A stretch of 64,000 nt of DNA. Source: Bugula neritina (taxonomy: Eukaryota; Bryozoa; Gymnolaemata; Cheilostomatida; Bugulidae). Below the pieces are notes generated by a model, which was not told where the DNA came from, made no database searches, and saw nothing but the letters and a program-made list of their open reading frames with translations. Location: positions 26,626,343 to 26,690,342 of the forward strand of contig OZ037766.1 of the NCBI GenBank assembly GCA_964035545.1, in the 5' to 3' direction. Position numbers and translations under genes: made by a program. How positions within the stretch are numbered: the stretch's first letter is position 1; every line of letters starts with the position of its first letter. Positions 1 to 12,800 of the stretch are shown in pieces.

Positions 1-831
1 TGTTATTTTCATATACTAAAGTTATAATAGTATATAGACTAATAGATAGATACCAACTATTTTGAAAATAATTATATACCAGAAAAACATGTATTTATAT
101 TTCCAAAACTGAGCATATATTATATATTTTATTTGTTGTTGATTCTTATTGTTGAATTTGTTTTTATACCTTTGCACATGTCTTGACTTTATGTTTATAA
201 GTGATAAATTGGAGTTACTAAAATACTAGATGTTCATTTATGAGCTACGCTTTTCATCCAAATTGGTAATGCTTCTCCCTCGAACAGGAAACTTAATAAA
301 CAAATAGTAAATAAAGACTATACTATTGTTACCATGCCACATTTTGTGTTACGAGAGTGTGTCCATAGCTGCTTTTTTATATTTCTGTCAGAATGATATT
401 TAATATGACAATACATATAATATGATGAAAAATATGCCTCCTACATAATTAATTAAGGGTATAGGTACAAATTTATTCAGAAAAATAATGAGCATTTCAA
501 TCTATGAAAACAGTAGGTCACAATTTCAACTCACGCTTATATATTAGATAGCTGAATAAGTCTTGGTGTAGTGATAAATCTGGGCAAATGCACGTGTATT
601 GATAAAAAAAAACAACAAATAGTATAAAAAAAACATGCTGTTGAGTTGGAGGAGCAAGTGACCGTGTCAGAGCATTAAAAGTATTTAAAACTTTTTCCTT
701 CAAGACTTTTCCCTTAACTGTCAATAAAACAATACCAACTAAACCTTTCTATAAGCTATTGCTGCTGAACAAGACACAAAATTCCTTGCTAACGATTAAC
801 AGTGAGGCAACAATTGAAGTACATTGTAAAG
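1..831. other. 3' flank of the TIMM10B-like gene
   Basis: AT-rich, non-coding sequence with no recognisable protein or RNA gene. It probably contains the 3' UTR of the minus-strand gene that ends at 832. A TTTATT at 472-477 reads AATAAA on the minus strand, about 355 bases past the stop codon, and is a plausible poly(A) signal. The short minus-strand frame at 518-724 has no recognisable similarity and is not counted as a gene. Confidence 0.5.
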
Positions 832-1623
832 CTAAGTGGGACTAGGTTCAGATTGATTTTGAGATGCCACTATCTTCTGCATCTGGATTTCTTGTTCTCT
901 AAGCAAGTTGTCTTGTTTTTTAGCTTGAAGTTCCGAGAAAATAACCATTAGTCTATTGTTTGACTGTAGATGTTTCCAGAAACAGTTGTGTGTGCACATC
1001 GCCTGAAATAAAATTTAATTTAGAAATTTTGTTAGTTTTTAAAAAACTCCACATGAATTATATATGCAAGATATTATTTTCATGAACAACACAACTTGAT
1101 AAAACTTTACTGAGATTAGAAAAAACCTAGCATATTATCATTCACCCGTTATCATTACACAAAAGCTCTTTCTTAAATATAATTTGATGATTACAACTTA
1201 CTTCGGAGTTGTTCAACTTTCTTTGATTCATATCGTAGACACAAGAGTTGAAACAGTTCTCGGTAATTCTGTTGTACATCATCATAAGGTCTCGAAACTA
1301 CAAACAAAGCCTTTATTTTAGATTAAAACTTCTCTTTTATAGTACAAGTAAACAGTTGCATAAAAAAACTTTAGTACATTAACAATGCAAGTTCCTAAAA
1401 ATTCAAGATACAGGCTGGCAAGAAAGAACTTGCAGTTGAGATTTTAATATAATTATGCTGTTCTTAGGAAATCTTTATGTATTTGCATTCGACAGAAACT
1501 TTTTGAAAAACTTCAATTATTAATTCAATATTTGAATTTCAGCTCCACTAACAAAAACTTGAAGTTTAAAACTTTGGTATTGATTTATCAAAAAAGAAAA
1601 CTTACTTGAGTAGCATGATCCAT
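832..1623 (-). CDS. TIMM10B: TIMM10B-like small Tim chaperone (mitochondrial import), 94 aa, 3 exons
   Basis: Exons on the minus strand are 1623-1606, 1297-1202 and 1002-832, all joined in phase 0, each with a GTAAGT donor or a TTTCAG/TTTGTAG-type acceptor. The protein has the twin CX3C signature of small Tim proteins: C21/C25 (CFNSC) and C41/C45 (CTHNC), 15 residues apart. Around it are FRDLMMMYNRITENC and HLQSNNRLMV, which resemble TIMM10B (Tim9b), including the YNRxTE stretch and the second-helix SNxRLM motif. Small Tims form hexamers with TIMM9/TIMM10 in the intermembrane space and escort hydrophobic carriers to the TIM22 complex; the paired cysteines form intramolecular disulfides. The tail (about 45 residues) is polar and ends in SEPSPT. 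The first exon encodes only six residues (MDHATQ), so open-frame scans miss this gene. Seen: motifs, splice sites and frame. Inferred: membership of the 10B subgroup rather than 9 or 10. Confidence 0.88.
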
Positions 1624-1789
1624 GGTGATGTAATTTTAGAGTTTTTTTATAATCTGCCTTGAATAATACTGTGAATTATCTGAAAACAAACAAAGTATTT
1701 AGATGTAAAGTAAACAATTACAATACAATAATCGAATACTGTTGGGTAAATATTTATTGCCATAGTTCTCCACTAACTCGTGCAAAAAA

Positions 1790-1810
1790 TTGGCTCTTTG
1801 AAAGAGCCAA
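1790..1810. promoter_or_regulatory. Perfect 9-bp-stem hairpin upstream of the TIMM10B-like gene
   Basis: TTGGCTCTT and AAGAGCCAA pair perfectly around a 3-base loop. The hairpin lies 167 bases upstream of the TIMM10B-like start codon. It resembles a histone 3' stem-loop on first sight but lacks the 6-bp stem/4-base UUUC-type loop and no histone gene is present. Function unknown. Confidence 0.3.
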
Positions 1811-2169
1811 CCTCAAATGGTAGGAAACAGCCATGATCATCTAAATTACTTCAATGATTAGTCATTAAACCAAACATTTTCAATTCACATCAAAATTAAA
1901 TTAGTTAATCTATACACCGACAAATATATTTTTATTCCAACAATGACAAGCTCTTTAGAGACTTTAATTCTCACCCTAGCTAGTCACTTAGATAAAAAAT
2001 ACTATTCAATACTGATGAGTGGGAATTTTTCATATTTTACAAAACTGACACCAAAAGCTCACATAAAACTCAGAGTTTAACAGACATTGTACATCTACAG
2101 TTAGAAATGCAAGTAACATACTAGAATGCATTAAATACCTATACTATTTATGGTGCATTCATATAATAA

Positions 2170-2400
2170 AATTATTTGCATGTCATTGATAAGCTGATTT
2201 CTAGATATTTAGAGGCGTCATCTGCGAAAAGATTAATATTACAGTTCATAAGCTTAGAGATATCGTTTATATATGCAAGAAGCAATGTAGGACCAAGAAC
2301 AGATCCTCACGAAACACCTGTTGCAACCATTAGTTCAAAAGAGATCTGTCCATCTAGTATTGCTTTGTTTTTTCTCCAGCAGTCGCAGACAGTCATAAAT
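2170..2400 (-). pseudogene. Decayed non-LTR retrotransposon (LINE) reverse transcriptase fragment
   Basis: Read on the minus strand from about 2400 to 2170, one frame gives GSVLGPTLLLAYINDI followed by LFADDASKYL. These are the conserved reverse-transcriptase blocks of LINE elements: the GVPQGSVLGP..YINDL block and the FADD block that contains the catalytic aspartates. The stop codon directly before GSVLG replaces the usual glutamine of GVPQG, so the copy is dead. No 5' or 3' end, tail or target duplication was seen. It lies outside any gene model. Clade (CR1, Jockey or other) cannot be assigned from this short piece. Confidence 0.75.
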
Positions 2401-3828
2401 TCACACCAAATGACTATTATTATGATAAACTTAAAAGTATGAGGCTATGAGTGACTTGATATTCGCATTCAAAACAACATTCACTTTTAGCTGTACATTG
2501 AGTTTTACACGAAAAGGTCGTGAAATTGAATATTAAGATCAAGATGAAGTGATGATCATGATGAACTCAAATATTAAAATAAACAATAAAACATGAAGTT
2601 AAAATTAATAAATAATTTAATGTATTAATAATAATATTATTATTAATATTATAATTATTTATAACAACTTATGCTTATAAAAATAGAATTAAAGTGGCGG
2701 TGCAATTAAATTAATTTAATTACAATTTATAATAATTAATAATATCTATATTTTATTATTTATATTATAATAAATAACAATTATTATATAACTTAAATTA
2801 CTATTAATATTTAATATTATAACTATAAAATTGCATACTTAAAATTAGTTTTATTACGACTACTTATTATTTATTACTATTACTATTAGTATTACTATTA
2901 GTATGAGTATTATTATTACTGATGAGAGATGAATATTAAACCAGTTAATGTTATACTAATACTTATAATTTAAATTATACTAATAATATTAATAATATTC
3001 ATATTGTAATTGATATTCAGCACGAAGTCGAATGTTTACCATGTTTATTATTTATACCAATAGACATAAAACAAAAAAGTGGCAATACTAAACTTTTATC
3101 CATTCTGATAGTCATAGTATAGCTATATGTATTTAAGTAAACTGGCTTTACAGAACTTTACTTTTAGGCTCGTCATTCACTCATATTCATAGGCGCAATC
3201 TCACATTTCACAGAAGCTTCGAACGGAAACGCTAGTAAGTTTGTTTAAATGGAAACGCTGATGCATTTATGATTATATGCCTCCCTAATAACATCGCATA
3301 TAAATAATCAAAATCTCGATTATTAGTTAAAAGCCATTCTTAGCATGTAGGAGCTCCTTGAAGAGTTTAGGCAAGCTTTGAGAGAGCAACTCCAGCTTCC
3401 TCACACTGAATTCGTGCTTGGATTTTTAACTAATTGATATTTAAGACTTTCACTGCTCTGGATGGTGCTAGCATGCATATATAATCTTAAAATAGTTGTA
3501 AATTTTACAGAAACATAATGTGACAGCTCTTATTGTATTTTCATTGAAAATAATATTTATAAAGCCATGCTTTGATGCTGGAGCTAATTATAGAAGCTTT
3601 ACAGTATATTTTAACTTCAATTAGAGCAGAACTTCAATTAAAACCATAAGGACCATATTATAATGATCTGACCTCAACCTATAATACAATATAATTATGC
3701 CTAAAAATTATAAGCAAATCAAATTTCTATCCTTGAAGAATCATAGTCTATTTGAAAATTAAATGAGCATGTGGCTAACATAGACCAAGTCACTTGTAAG
3801 TAAATCTACAGGATTATTAAACTTTCAA

Positions 3829-6800
3829 ATGAGAGCACTAGTAAAATATTATAAGTATGGACTTGGCGGAAGTGCTTACAAACTTCTACTTTTACTCTGC
3901 TGTATGCTATCTATATTTTTATTAATTCTTTCTTACTACACAATCATCACTCCAGAAGTTGAAACTCCTGGAAAACACCATCTATTTCATATGCGTCAAG
4001 CAGTAGCTCAGTCTGAAATATCCATTCTTCTCAAAGAAAGTTCATTACCTTCAAGACAGTGGGCACCAAGGTTTAATTTAGCACCAAAACTTCAGAAGGA
4101 ATATCAAGTGCAAGAAGCTCTTCAAATGTAAGTAATTAACTCTAATTAAATAACTTACAAAGTTTACATAAGAAAGTACAATTTCTGTATGCATGTAGGC
4201 TTGTAATTATGAACCATATATGTATATTATGTTGTAGTATTTGTTTAGTTGTACTTGCTGCATTCTCATTATTTAAGCAAAACTTATATGCAATTATGTA
4301 ACTATGGTATAAATATGGCATATATTGTTATTTATACAAGCAACCTATGCACTTATTTTTTAAATATTATTTATGTCTTAGGGCACAAGTTGCAATCTGT
4401 TATTCAATTTGCTCATGCTTCCAGCTTTTGATTTAAAAACATCTAATTTTCCTCAAAACACAAATTTATTAAACTAATTACATTTTGCTTTTACCTATAC
4501 CTTAAATGCTTTTTAACTGCCCAATTAGTTTCTATCTAAAAAGATTGCACGTTGCTTACAGTTTAGTAGCAGTATATAGATTAAATTATAAAAAGAAGTT
4601 AACTGCAAAAGTGAAAAAACTTATAACATAATATATATTCTTTTGTAAAGCTAGGGAAAGCATAACATTCACTTATTTTTTATTATTCTAAGCAACTAAA
4701 ATATAATCTAACTGCCTATATTTCCACTATAATACATGTATATACAACACACAAGGGAAATTATAGCTGTAAAAATTACAATATTTTCTCTTATTATGTT
4801 GCGAAAAAAATGTTTTACAAAACATAGCCACAGCATATACACACACGTTTTAGCTCACAGTAGATTTAGTCGTCTGTAGATGTTGTAACATGAGTGAAAG
4901 AATGAAAGCAGTGCATATAGTTTTATAACATATCTTAGCACAGCGAATACACTTTTATTAATTAGATACAGATTATTTATTGACCACATGTTATATAGAT
5001 ACATACAATATTATAAAACATGTTATCAATATAGTTTATATAACAATACTCACAACATACTATTCCTATGCAATCCAACCTTTATGTGATTGAAATAAGG
5101 CTGTAATATAGTGTATGTATATTATGTATAAATACAATATTATATATAGCATATGTAGCATATATGCTATAATACAACGTAATTTGAGTTGGTGATTGAT
5201 ATAAACAAGTAGTAACTGTTGGTGGAGGTTGTAACGTAACATTTATCTGCATAAATAATAATTAGGCTTATAATTTGTGACTATATATTTATATAATCTA
5301 CAATTGTAATATAATTATATAATTCCCCAGCTGTGAATAATGTCATATGCATAGTGTTTAAACTCTACTGCATGTAAGTAATAATTATACACATGTATGT
5401 CACCCCTCTATATAATGAATGTATTACATAACATGACAGACAGCTGAGATTTATTTATTGCCTATGCTAAATTATCTGCTACAATTAAATGATAAGTAAA
5501 TATCTGATTTACAGAAAAAAGTGCTCAGCAATGGATACATCAGCTATGTCTAATTTAAGTACTAAACCACACTAATTTATTCGTATAATATACTCTAAAA
5601 TCTAATATAAACCAGGTTAGTTTTTAAAAAGCATGCTATATAATAGAATTTGACTTTTTTCAAGCTTTGCATGTGAAAAAAGTTAAGCTCCTAATCATTC
5701 TTGAAGCTCTTCTGGTACAAACAAAAACGTCAACACCTGACAACTACATTTCATCAGAATTATAGATAGTGCTATGACTGCCGAACATTTGCAAATATCT
5801 GAAATCTAGGCAACTTTTCATGCCACACACATTTTAAATCAAATTTAGGAAGGGCACCTAAATACATATTTGCTTTGCAGGTGGTAAACTTTAGATATAC
5901 GGCCACATAAACTCTGAATTCAAACATTTTTTGCTCCAATAGAGGGGTTTCAGACATCCCTCCAGAGGAATTTGTATTTTAAAGTTGTCTCCCCCTACAG
6001 GTATTGGGGGCAGTCTCCATGATATATAGAAGGCCCATAAAATAAGTAGAGATGTATGGTTTGAGTGAAGACTACTACTAGTATAAGTTTCATTTTTTCT
6101 GAGATTATTATTTTGGCATAGGTACACATATGAGCAGTTTCAGAATTTTTTTAAAAAAATTTGTTAATGATAAATGGCACAGAAAGAAAACTTCAAAGCA
6201 TATTTGTGGTTTTAGTTATTGAGCAAATCTGAAGCTGGCAGCTGTCATTATTATTTGCTTTGCTGACTGTAACCAGTCTGGTTAGAGCTGCTAACCTTTC
6301 AACTCTTAGAACAATAATAACATGCTCGTACACTATATAGCTGCACTAGTGGGCTCTGTCTTACTGAACTCCAAATGCTCCAAATTATGGGTTGGAACAC
6401 ATGCCTGTACGTTTATGAAGGCACTGGCTCATTTGTATTAACATGTTCACGTACTTACACACCTACACTATGAAAATAACTAAGCCACCCTACTATCTAA
6501 TATTTCTATATATCAAAAAAATTATTATAAATATAAAGATATGTATTAAAATAGATAGATTAAATTTGTAATTTCAAACAACATCTTATCTAAAAATGCC
6601 AAACACTGTATAACTATATATATTTTTTAAAAGCATTTGTTTACATGGCATGCCTGCAAGTCAATGAAAATATTTAGAGAACAGTAAAAAGAAGCATATA
6701 AATTTCAGAATAGTTTCTTCTTTTCTGAGATGAATATTTTGGAAATGTCCCACCATTCAACATTTAAATTAAGTCTGTAAAAAAAATTTCACAGTGTATT

Positions 6801-9800
6801 TTCAATAAATAACTATTCTTGCAAGCTGTTTGTATACCAACATTCCTAATAAAGAAATGTTTTTGGAGCATTGTAAATTGTATACTGCTGCATTGCAGAA
6901 AAAAAATCATCAAAAAAAAGCACTTTTCAGCCAAAGCAACTTATTTTGTTTTCAAAAAAAGTTGAAATGTACATTTAGTACCAGCTGTAAAGTATAGAAA
7001 GAACGAACTATGTCATAATGACTGCATTCTTATGACACTAATAAAATTAAGATTGGCTTTACTCCATACGGGTCTTGCTCAAAGGTGGAGTTCTAAATAA
7101 TGCTACTAAGTTTCACTAAATTCCCAGATAATACTTTTTATATCAAATCATTTGGCTTTACTGATTTAGCTATATTATGTACATTTTGTACTTATTTATC
7201 TCTAGGTCAGATTTCAGCCATATATTTGACCGCATTGCTATACTTCCTTTGTGCCAGCATTCTCTCCTTTATATCTTTTTTGTGGTTTCTAATAATTTTC
7301 AGTGGTATGTCACTGTATGTAAACTATGTGAACCATCAGGCTATCTCTTATACAATGCATGCTGCTATAAGAATAACAGCAGCTGTTTTGTATTCAATCA
7401 ACCTCGTTGCAAGAATTTTGTTTGCTTGAAGCTCTCTGTTGAGTAGCTGTCTCTCTATATTACATAACTGCTTATTCAAGAAAGTGCACGATGAGAACTG
7501 TCCAACTTTAGCTGTCTAACTTAAATTACATTATATAGGATTACATCACTACATAATAAGCTGATTAAACAACACATATAAATCGGCCAAAAACACTACA
7601 CACTTGACTAGCTCTAGTTGGACTCATTTATATTTCGAGTTTTTTACATTACTTGAACATGCTTTAGCCAATTTGTTGCATTATTTTTCATCCATACATG
7701 TAATACAAAGATTTAGTATATTATTTTTTAGGTTTGGATTGTCTAATAGGCAGGTATTGCAGATATTTAATCAGACTGCGAAGTTGCTTAGAGAAGCTCT
7801 AAATCCAATGATAGTATTTTATCGACACAAGGAGGTTAATAAAACAATTCCACCTCAATGAACTTTGACCTAGTTAACTAGACCACTGTAAAATGGCATG
7901 CCAGAACAAACACAAACCAGCTTGCAAGAATAATTATTCATTGAAAATACACTGTGAAAAATTCTTTTACAGACTTAATTTAAATGTTGAATTGTGGGAC
8001 ATTTCCAAAATATTTATCTCAGAAAAGAAGAAACTATTCTGAAATTTATATGCTTCCTTTTACTGTTCTTTAAATATTTTCATTGACTTGCAGGCATGCC
8101 ATGTAAACAAATGCTTTTAAAAAATATATATAGTTATACAGTGTTTGGCATTTTTAGATAAGATGTTGTTTGAAATTACAAATTTAATCTATCTATTTTA
8201 ATACATATCTTTATATTTATAATAATTTTTTTGATATATAGAAATATTAGATAGTAGGGTGGCTTAGTTATTTTCATAGTATAGGTGTGTAAGTACGTGA
8301 ACATGTTAATACAAATGAGCCAGTGCCTTCATAAACGTACAGGCATGTGTTCCAACCCATAATTTGGAGCATTTGGAGTTCAGTAAGACAGAGCCCACTA
8401 GTGCAGCTATATAGTGTACGAGCATGTTATTATTGTTCTAAGAGTTGAAAGGTTAGCAGCTCTAACCAGACTGGTTACAGTCAGCAAAGCAAATAATAAT
8501 GACAGCTGCCAGCTTCAGATTTGCTCAATAACCAAAACCACAAATATGCTTTGAAGTTTTCTTTTTGTGCCATTTATCATTAACAAAATTTTTTAAAAAA
8601 TTTCTGAAACTGCTCATATGTGTACCTATGCCAAAATATTAATCTCAGAAAAAATGAAACTTATACTAGTAGTAGTCTTCACTCAAACCATATATCTCTA
8701 CTTATTTTATGGGCCTTCTATATATCATTGAGACTGCCCCCAATCCCTGTAGGGGGAGGCAACTTTAAAATACAAATTCCTCTGGAGGGATGTCTGAAAC
8801 CCCTCTATTATGTTATAATCTATAGCTATGATATAATATGTTTGATGCTATAATCTAGTGCATGTGAATTTGTGTTATTTTTGAAGAAATGCTACTATAG
8901 AAAAAGATGACATGCACCCACGAACAGAGCTAGAAGAAAATTTAATAAAGAACGTAATAAATGCTACTAAAGCTATTGCAAAAAGCCAACTATTGAACTC
9001 AAGAAGTGAGACGGATACCTTGCTGAGAGATGCATTTACTCAGGTAAAAGTAAAATCTATTCTATAGCTATAAATTTTTGAGTGTTTTTATTCTCTCTAC
9101 ACAATAACGAATAATCACTCTTTAGCTGAAGGAATTTTTATCATCATCATCATAGCTGTCTTTTTACGACAATTTGACTGTTTTCAATTAAGTTTAATCA
9201 AACATCTCCATCCGTCTCTACATTTAGCCTTCCTTTGCTAACTATTCTCTGTCTCTATCTACCTTTTTCACATTTTGCTTTACAGTGTCTTTAAATCTCA
9301 GTCTAGGCTTTCCTTGAATTTCAATATTACAGCTAAAATAGCACATTTATTGCTCATTGCCAGTTAAATATCACTGAGTTCTGTTTAACACATGTTTTGC
9401 ATTTTGCCAACAACTCATCTTAGAGTGAAATATGAGAGGTTATTTCGAAAATGAACATAGGTGTTGTTAACCTTCTTTTAATAGTTGTCTGGTGTGCTGG
9501 TTGATTTGGGCTACAAAAATGAATTGGAAAACTTTCAACAGTCCTTAGTCCCAGCTCCTCACAAGGTTAAAAACTTGGATGTGTGCCAAGAGCAATACCT
9601 CAAAAAAGATTCTTCAGAAGCAGATTTAAGATTTAGGTTATATAGAGATAGTAAGTGACAAACATAATATGAAATTTATTATTTTGATGGAAAAAATCAC
9701 TTCAGTCATTACAGTAATTTATGTATTTATTATTGTATAATGTTTAACAACTGTACAATATACTTTAGTTTATAGTAGTAGAATCTATGTTCACATTCAT

Positions 9801-12800
9801 GTATTTTAGTTTATGTCTACTATAGCTATTTACATACACTGATGTATTATTCTAACAGTTGTAAACGTCTATTAAACATATATTAATGCATGATGCCTAC
9901 TAATGACTATATGCAATTATATTAATATAATTAAATATATGCCAATATTTATACTTATGCATGCAGAGCTTGTATATATTTTCAGTTGGATTCTACCAGG
10001 AGAACTGTACAGACGTCCCACAATTCCATTCTCTACTGACCCTAGTATATAACTTTGTACATTATGACAGTAAATATCATTCCTATATACCAGAACTTCT
10101 TCATGAAGCTAATAATCTCTACACTAACCTGCCAATACTAGCAGCTATACCAAAAAACTTGTTTATAAACGATAAAGATTTCAGAAATACAACACTCATC
10201 AGGGTGAATGCAAGGTGAGAAGTTCATACAGCAGCCAACCTTTTTACTTATGTTTTTATGCTTAACCAATATGTTTGGGATGCATTCAATAGATAGATTT
10301 CAACTCAATTTTATCTGTTATTTTTATATATAATTATTGTAATTATAATACATATCTTATAAAGTAGAAAATATTATATCAATATAGTATGAAATGTTGT
10401 TTTTAGTATGGCTGAATCAGATATATGGAATAGTCTGGTAACTAAAGTAAAGACCAAGTATGTATACATTGGAAGAAATGTTATCAAGTTTACATGGCAT
10501 GATAGATTAGAAAGACTAGTCAGAGAAATCAACAATCTAGAAGCTTCTGTTGTTGCTTCCTCTTACAGGACTCTGCAATCTGGAGTGGTAAGACATGAGT
10601 CATGGATTGGAAAATATTATATTTCATGTTTTATTATCAAAAGTGTATTATTGAATATAGTTGCATTAAAGCAATAATTCTATACTAAATACTTTTCAGT
10701 GGAGTAATGGATGTGAACAGTCCAAGATATACAATTATATATTGGAGTACAGACGTGGGTATAAGACATCTAAAGAAGAGTGTCTAGTATGTGATCATGT
10801 GCATGGACCATTTGTAACTCTCACTGCTTTGGCTCAAGAGGTATTACATAGGCTATTCTTTAAAGTCTCTAACAAACAGCGTAGAAATATGAACAGTAAA
10901 TAACCTAGCAAAAGGCTAAACTAAAATTTCAACAGAGCATTTTTCAGAAGTAATGCCAGTTTATTAACTTGTGACTCGTTTAAACTAAAACAAGCTTTTT
11001 TTATAAGAGAGGTAATATTACTGAAATCTAAGTATTATCATCTAAGATGTTATGATATGTAATATATATTATTTATTGATAAATATGTAGATCTAGATTA
11101 ATCTGCATTGAGATACATCATTGCTAGTTGCATGAAAACTGTTTACTACCTATATAATTATCCTAATGTTTAGATCATTATTGCATTAATGAGATTGGGG
11201 CTGTTTTAACAAGTAAAATGCTGGAATGACAAGGTCAATATATTGTGTTAAAAATTACATTAGGCAGAGTATAAAGCAATTATTTCAGTATTCAACAGTT
11301 ACAGAGCTGTAGCATTCTGTAGTCAGATCTTCTTTGACAAGCAAAAATCCTGCCACAAGAATTTTTCAGGCAACAAATGTTTGAGATGGGCACTATTAGA
11401 GTTACTGCATGATTAACTTTTTCCATGCTTGGTTTCACTATTTATTGTCAAAAACTATATTCTGTTGCAATTATATTAACTTTCACTCATTCACTCTCAA
11501 TAATGAAAGATAGATAGAAATAACAATGTAAAAATTGAAAAACCATAAGTACCTAATCAATTGAATAGCTCGTTAAACCTGTTCATAGCATAAACTCTCA
11601 CAAAGCAGTCTTGATGCCTGCGCAAAGTTTGGACTAGCAGCATGTTAGAAATTCCGTTTCATATACAGCATGTTTTAAACTTCAACTAGGTGCAGTTGTA
11701 ACTATTTGTCATGTTTTAGTTGTAAAACAAATAAACGTCAGATACTCACCAAAGCTTAAAAATCAATCATTTACTTGAAATAAAGAATATCAATTTTGTG
11801 CGACAAATTATTGCATCAAGTGCATCATCTATGAACTGCAAGAGAACAAGTCTTTTTTAAACCTTATAAAAAGTTTATACATATGTCTGTCAGATATGCA
11901 CTAGAATTTTTTGCAGAATCCTTTTACATCGCAAAGCTCTATAACGAGTTCTATGGCTGACTGGTTTCTACAACTTAAAAATCAAGCAAAAATGGTTGTC
12001 TCATGTCCAGATGCAATGGCGTTTGTATTTGATGAGAGCCAAGTGAAGACAACTAAGAACGACTGGAAAGAGCTAGCACTCTCCTTACAGGTAGCATTCT
12101 ATAAATTCAGAGTAAATTTTGTTCAGAACTTGTGATCAAGTTGCTGCTGATTTTCATTACAATGTTAAGCTTAATTGTATGATTGTTTATTTGTGACGAC
12201 GAAGCCGTAATGAACATTTTAAAACAGTTCAACATTATATTGATAGACGAATTAGATCAAGTGGGAATTTGAAGTTTAACATATAGGTAAAGAAAAAGAT
12301 AAACTAACACATATTCACATGTCCAGCTAATTTTGCCTTAAGCCAACATATTCAAATTATTAATTTTGGTTTCATTATTAATATTATAAAAAGACAGCCA
12401 CGGCCACAAACTTCCTTAAAATAACAACTAATGCTGATGTATTGTATTTTTATAGATTGAATCCATCTACCTGAGTGATAACCAGGTGCTAGAATTTAGT
12501 TGTGAAGAAGCAAACACCAAATGCACCGGGAAGTTCAGACCAAAAGGCATGCTGGTGTCACGGTGCTGTAGAAATGAACTATCTCAGGCTATCCAATTTG
12601 TGATGCAAATGTGTAGGGTAAGCTACTTTTCTTACACCATTAGTAAATAACCTAATAGAAACATTCCAACAGAAGAAATCGAAAAATTGCATCATAAGAA
12701 TGTCATGTTTCAGTTAAATAAATAGTACATTTTTATAACAAAATACATCTAGCATCAAATCTAAATCTGTAACCAAAGTTGATTTATAGTATAATGATAT

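Larger units (their letters stand above)
1624..3828. other. Divergent intergenic region (about 2.2 kb)
   Basis: This is the region between the minus-strand TIMM10B-like gene and the plus-strand LicD/FKRP-like gene, so promoters of both should lie here. It contains the hairpin at 1790-1810, a decayed LINE fragment at about 2170-2400, and a very AT-rich stretch with repeated TAATATTA-like words at 2570-3010. The segment around 3150-3233 ends in a good donor (GCTA/GTAAGT at 3230-3236) and could be a 5' UTR exon of the downstream gene, but nothing else supports that. Confidence 0.4.
5938..8809. mobile_element. Foldback element or long inverted repeat (arms about 0.9 kb) in intron 1 of the LicD-like gene
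   Basis: The sequence from about 5938 to 6834 reappears as its reverse complement at about 7912 to 8809. Arms run end to end from AATAGAGGGGTTTCAGACAT at the outer edge to GCAAGCTG(G)TTTGT at the inner edge and differ by only scattered substitutions and short indels. The spacer (6835-7911) is unique and contains two small hydrophobic frames (7100-7429 and 7604-7861) that I do not recognise. No transposase was found and no convincing target-site duplication: the bases beside the outer ends are just AAT and ATT, which extend the palindrome. The right outer end is only 77 bases from exon 2. The element could be a foldback/non-autonomous DNA transposon, or two head-to-head copies of one repeat around host sequence. 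Confidence 0.8.

Noticed and set aside
1790..1810. Histone mRNA 3' stem-loop
   Set aside because: Stem length, loop and downstream bases do not fit the histone consensus, and no histone gene lies next to it.
5891..6127. Repeated small protein frame starting MYLCQN, also at 8620-8853
   Set aside because: It occurs twice only because it lies in both arms of the inverted repeat. There is no splice context, no recognisable family, and the right copy diverges past the arm end.
6231..6330. tRNA-like A-box word in the foldback arms (GGTTAGAGCTGCTAACC)
   Set aside because: It is a short palindrome without a matching B box or cloverleaf.
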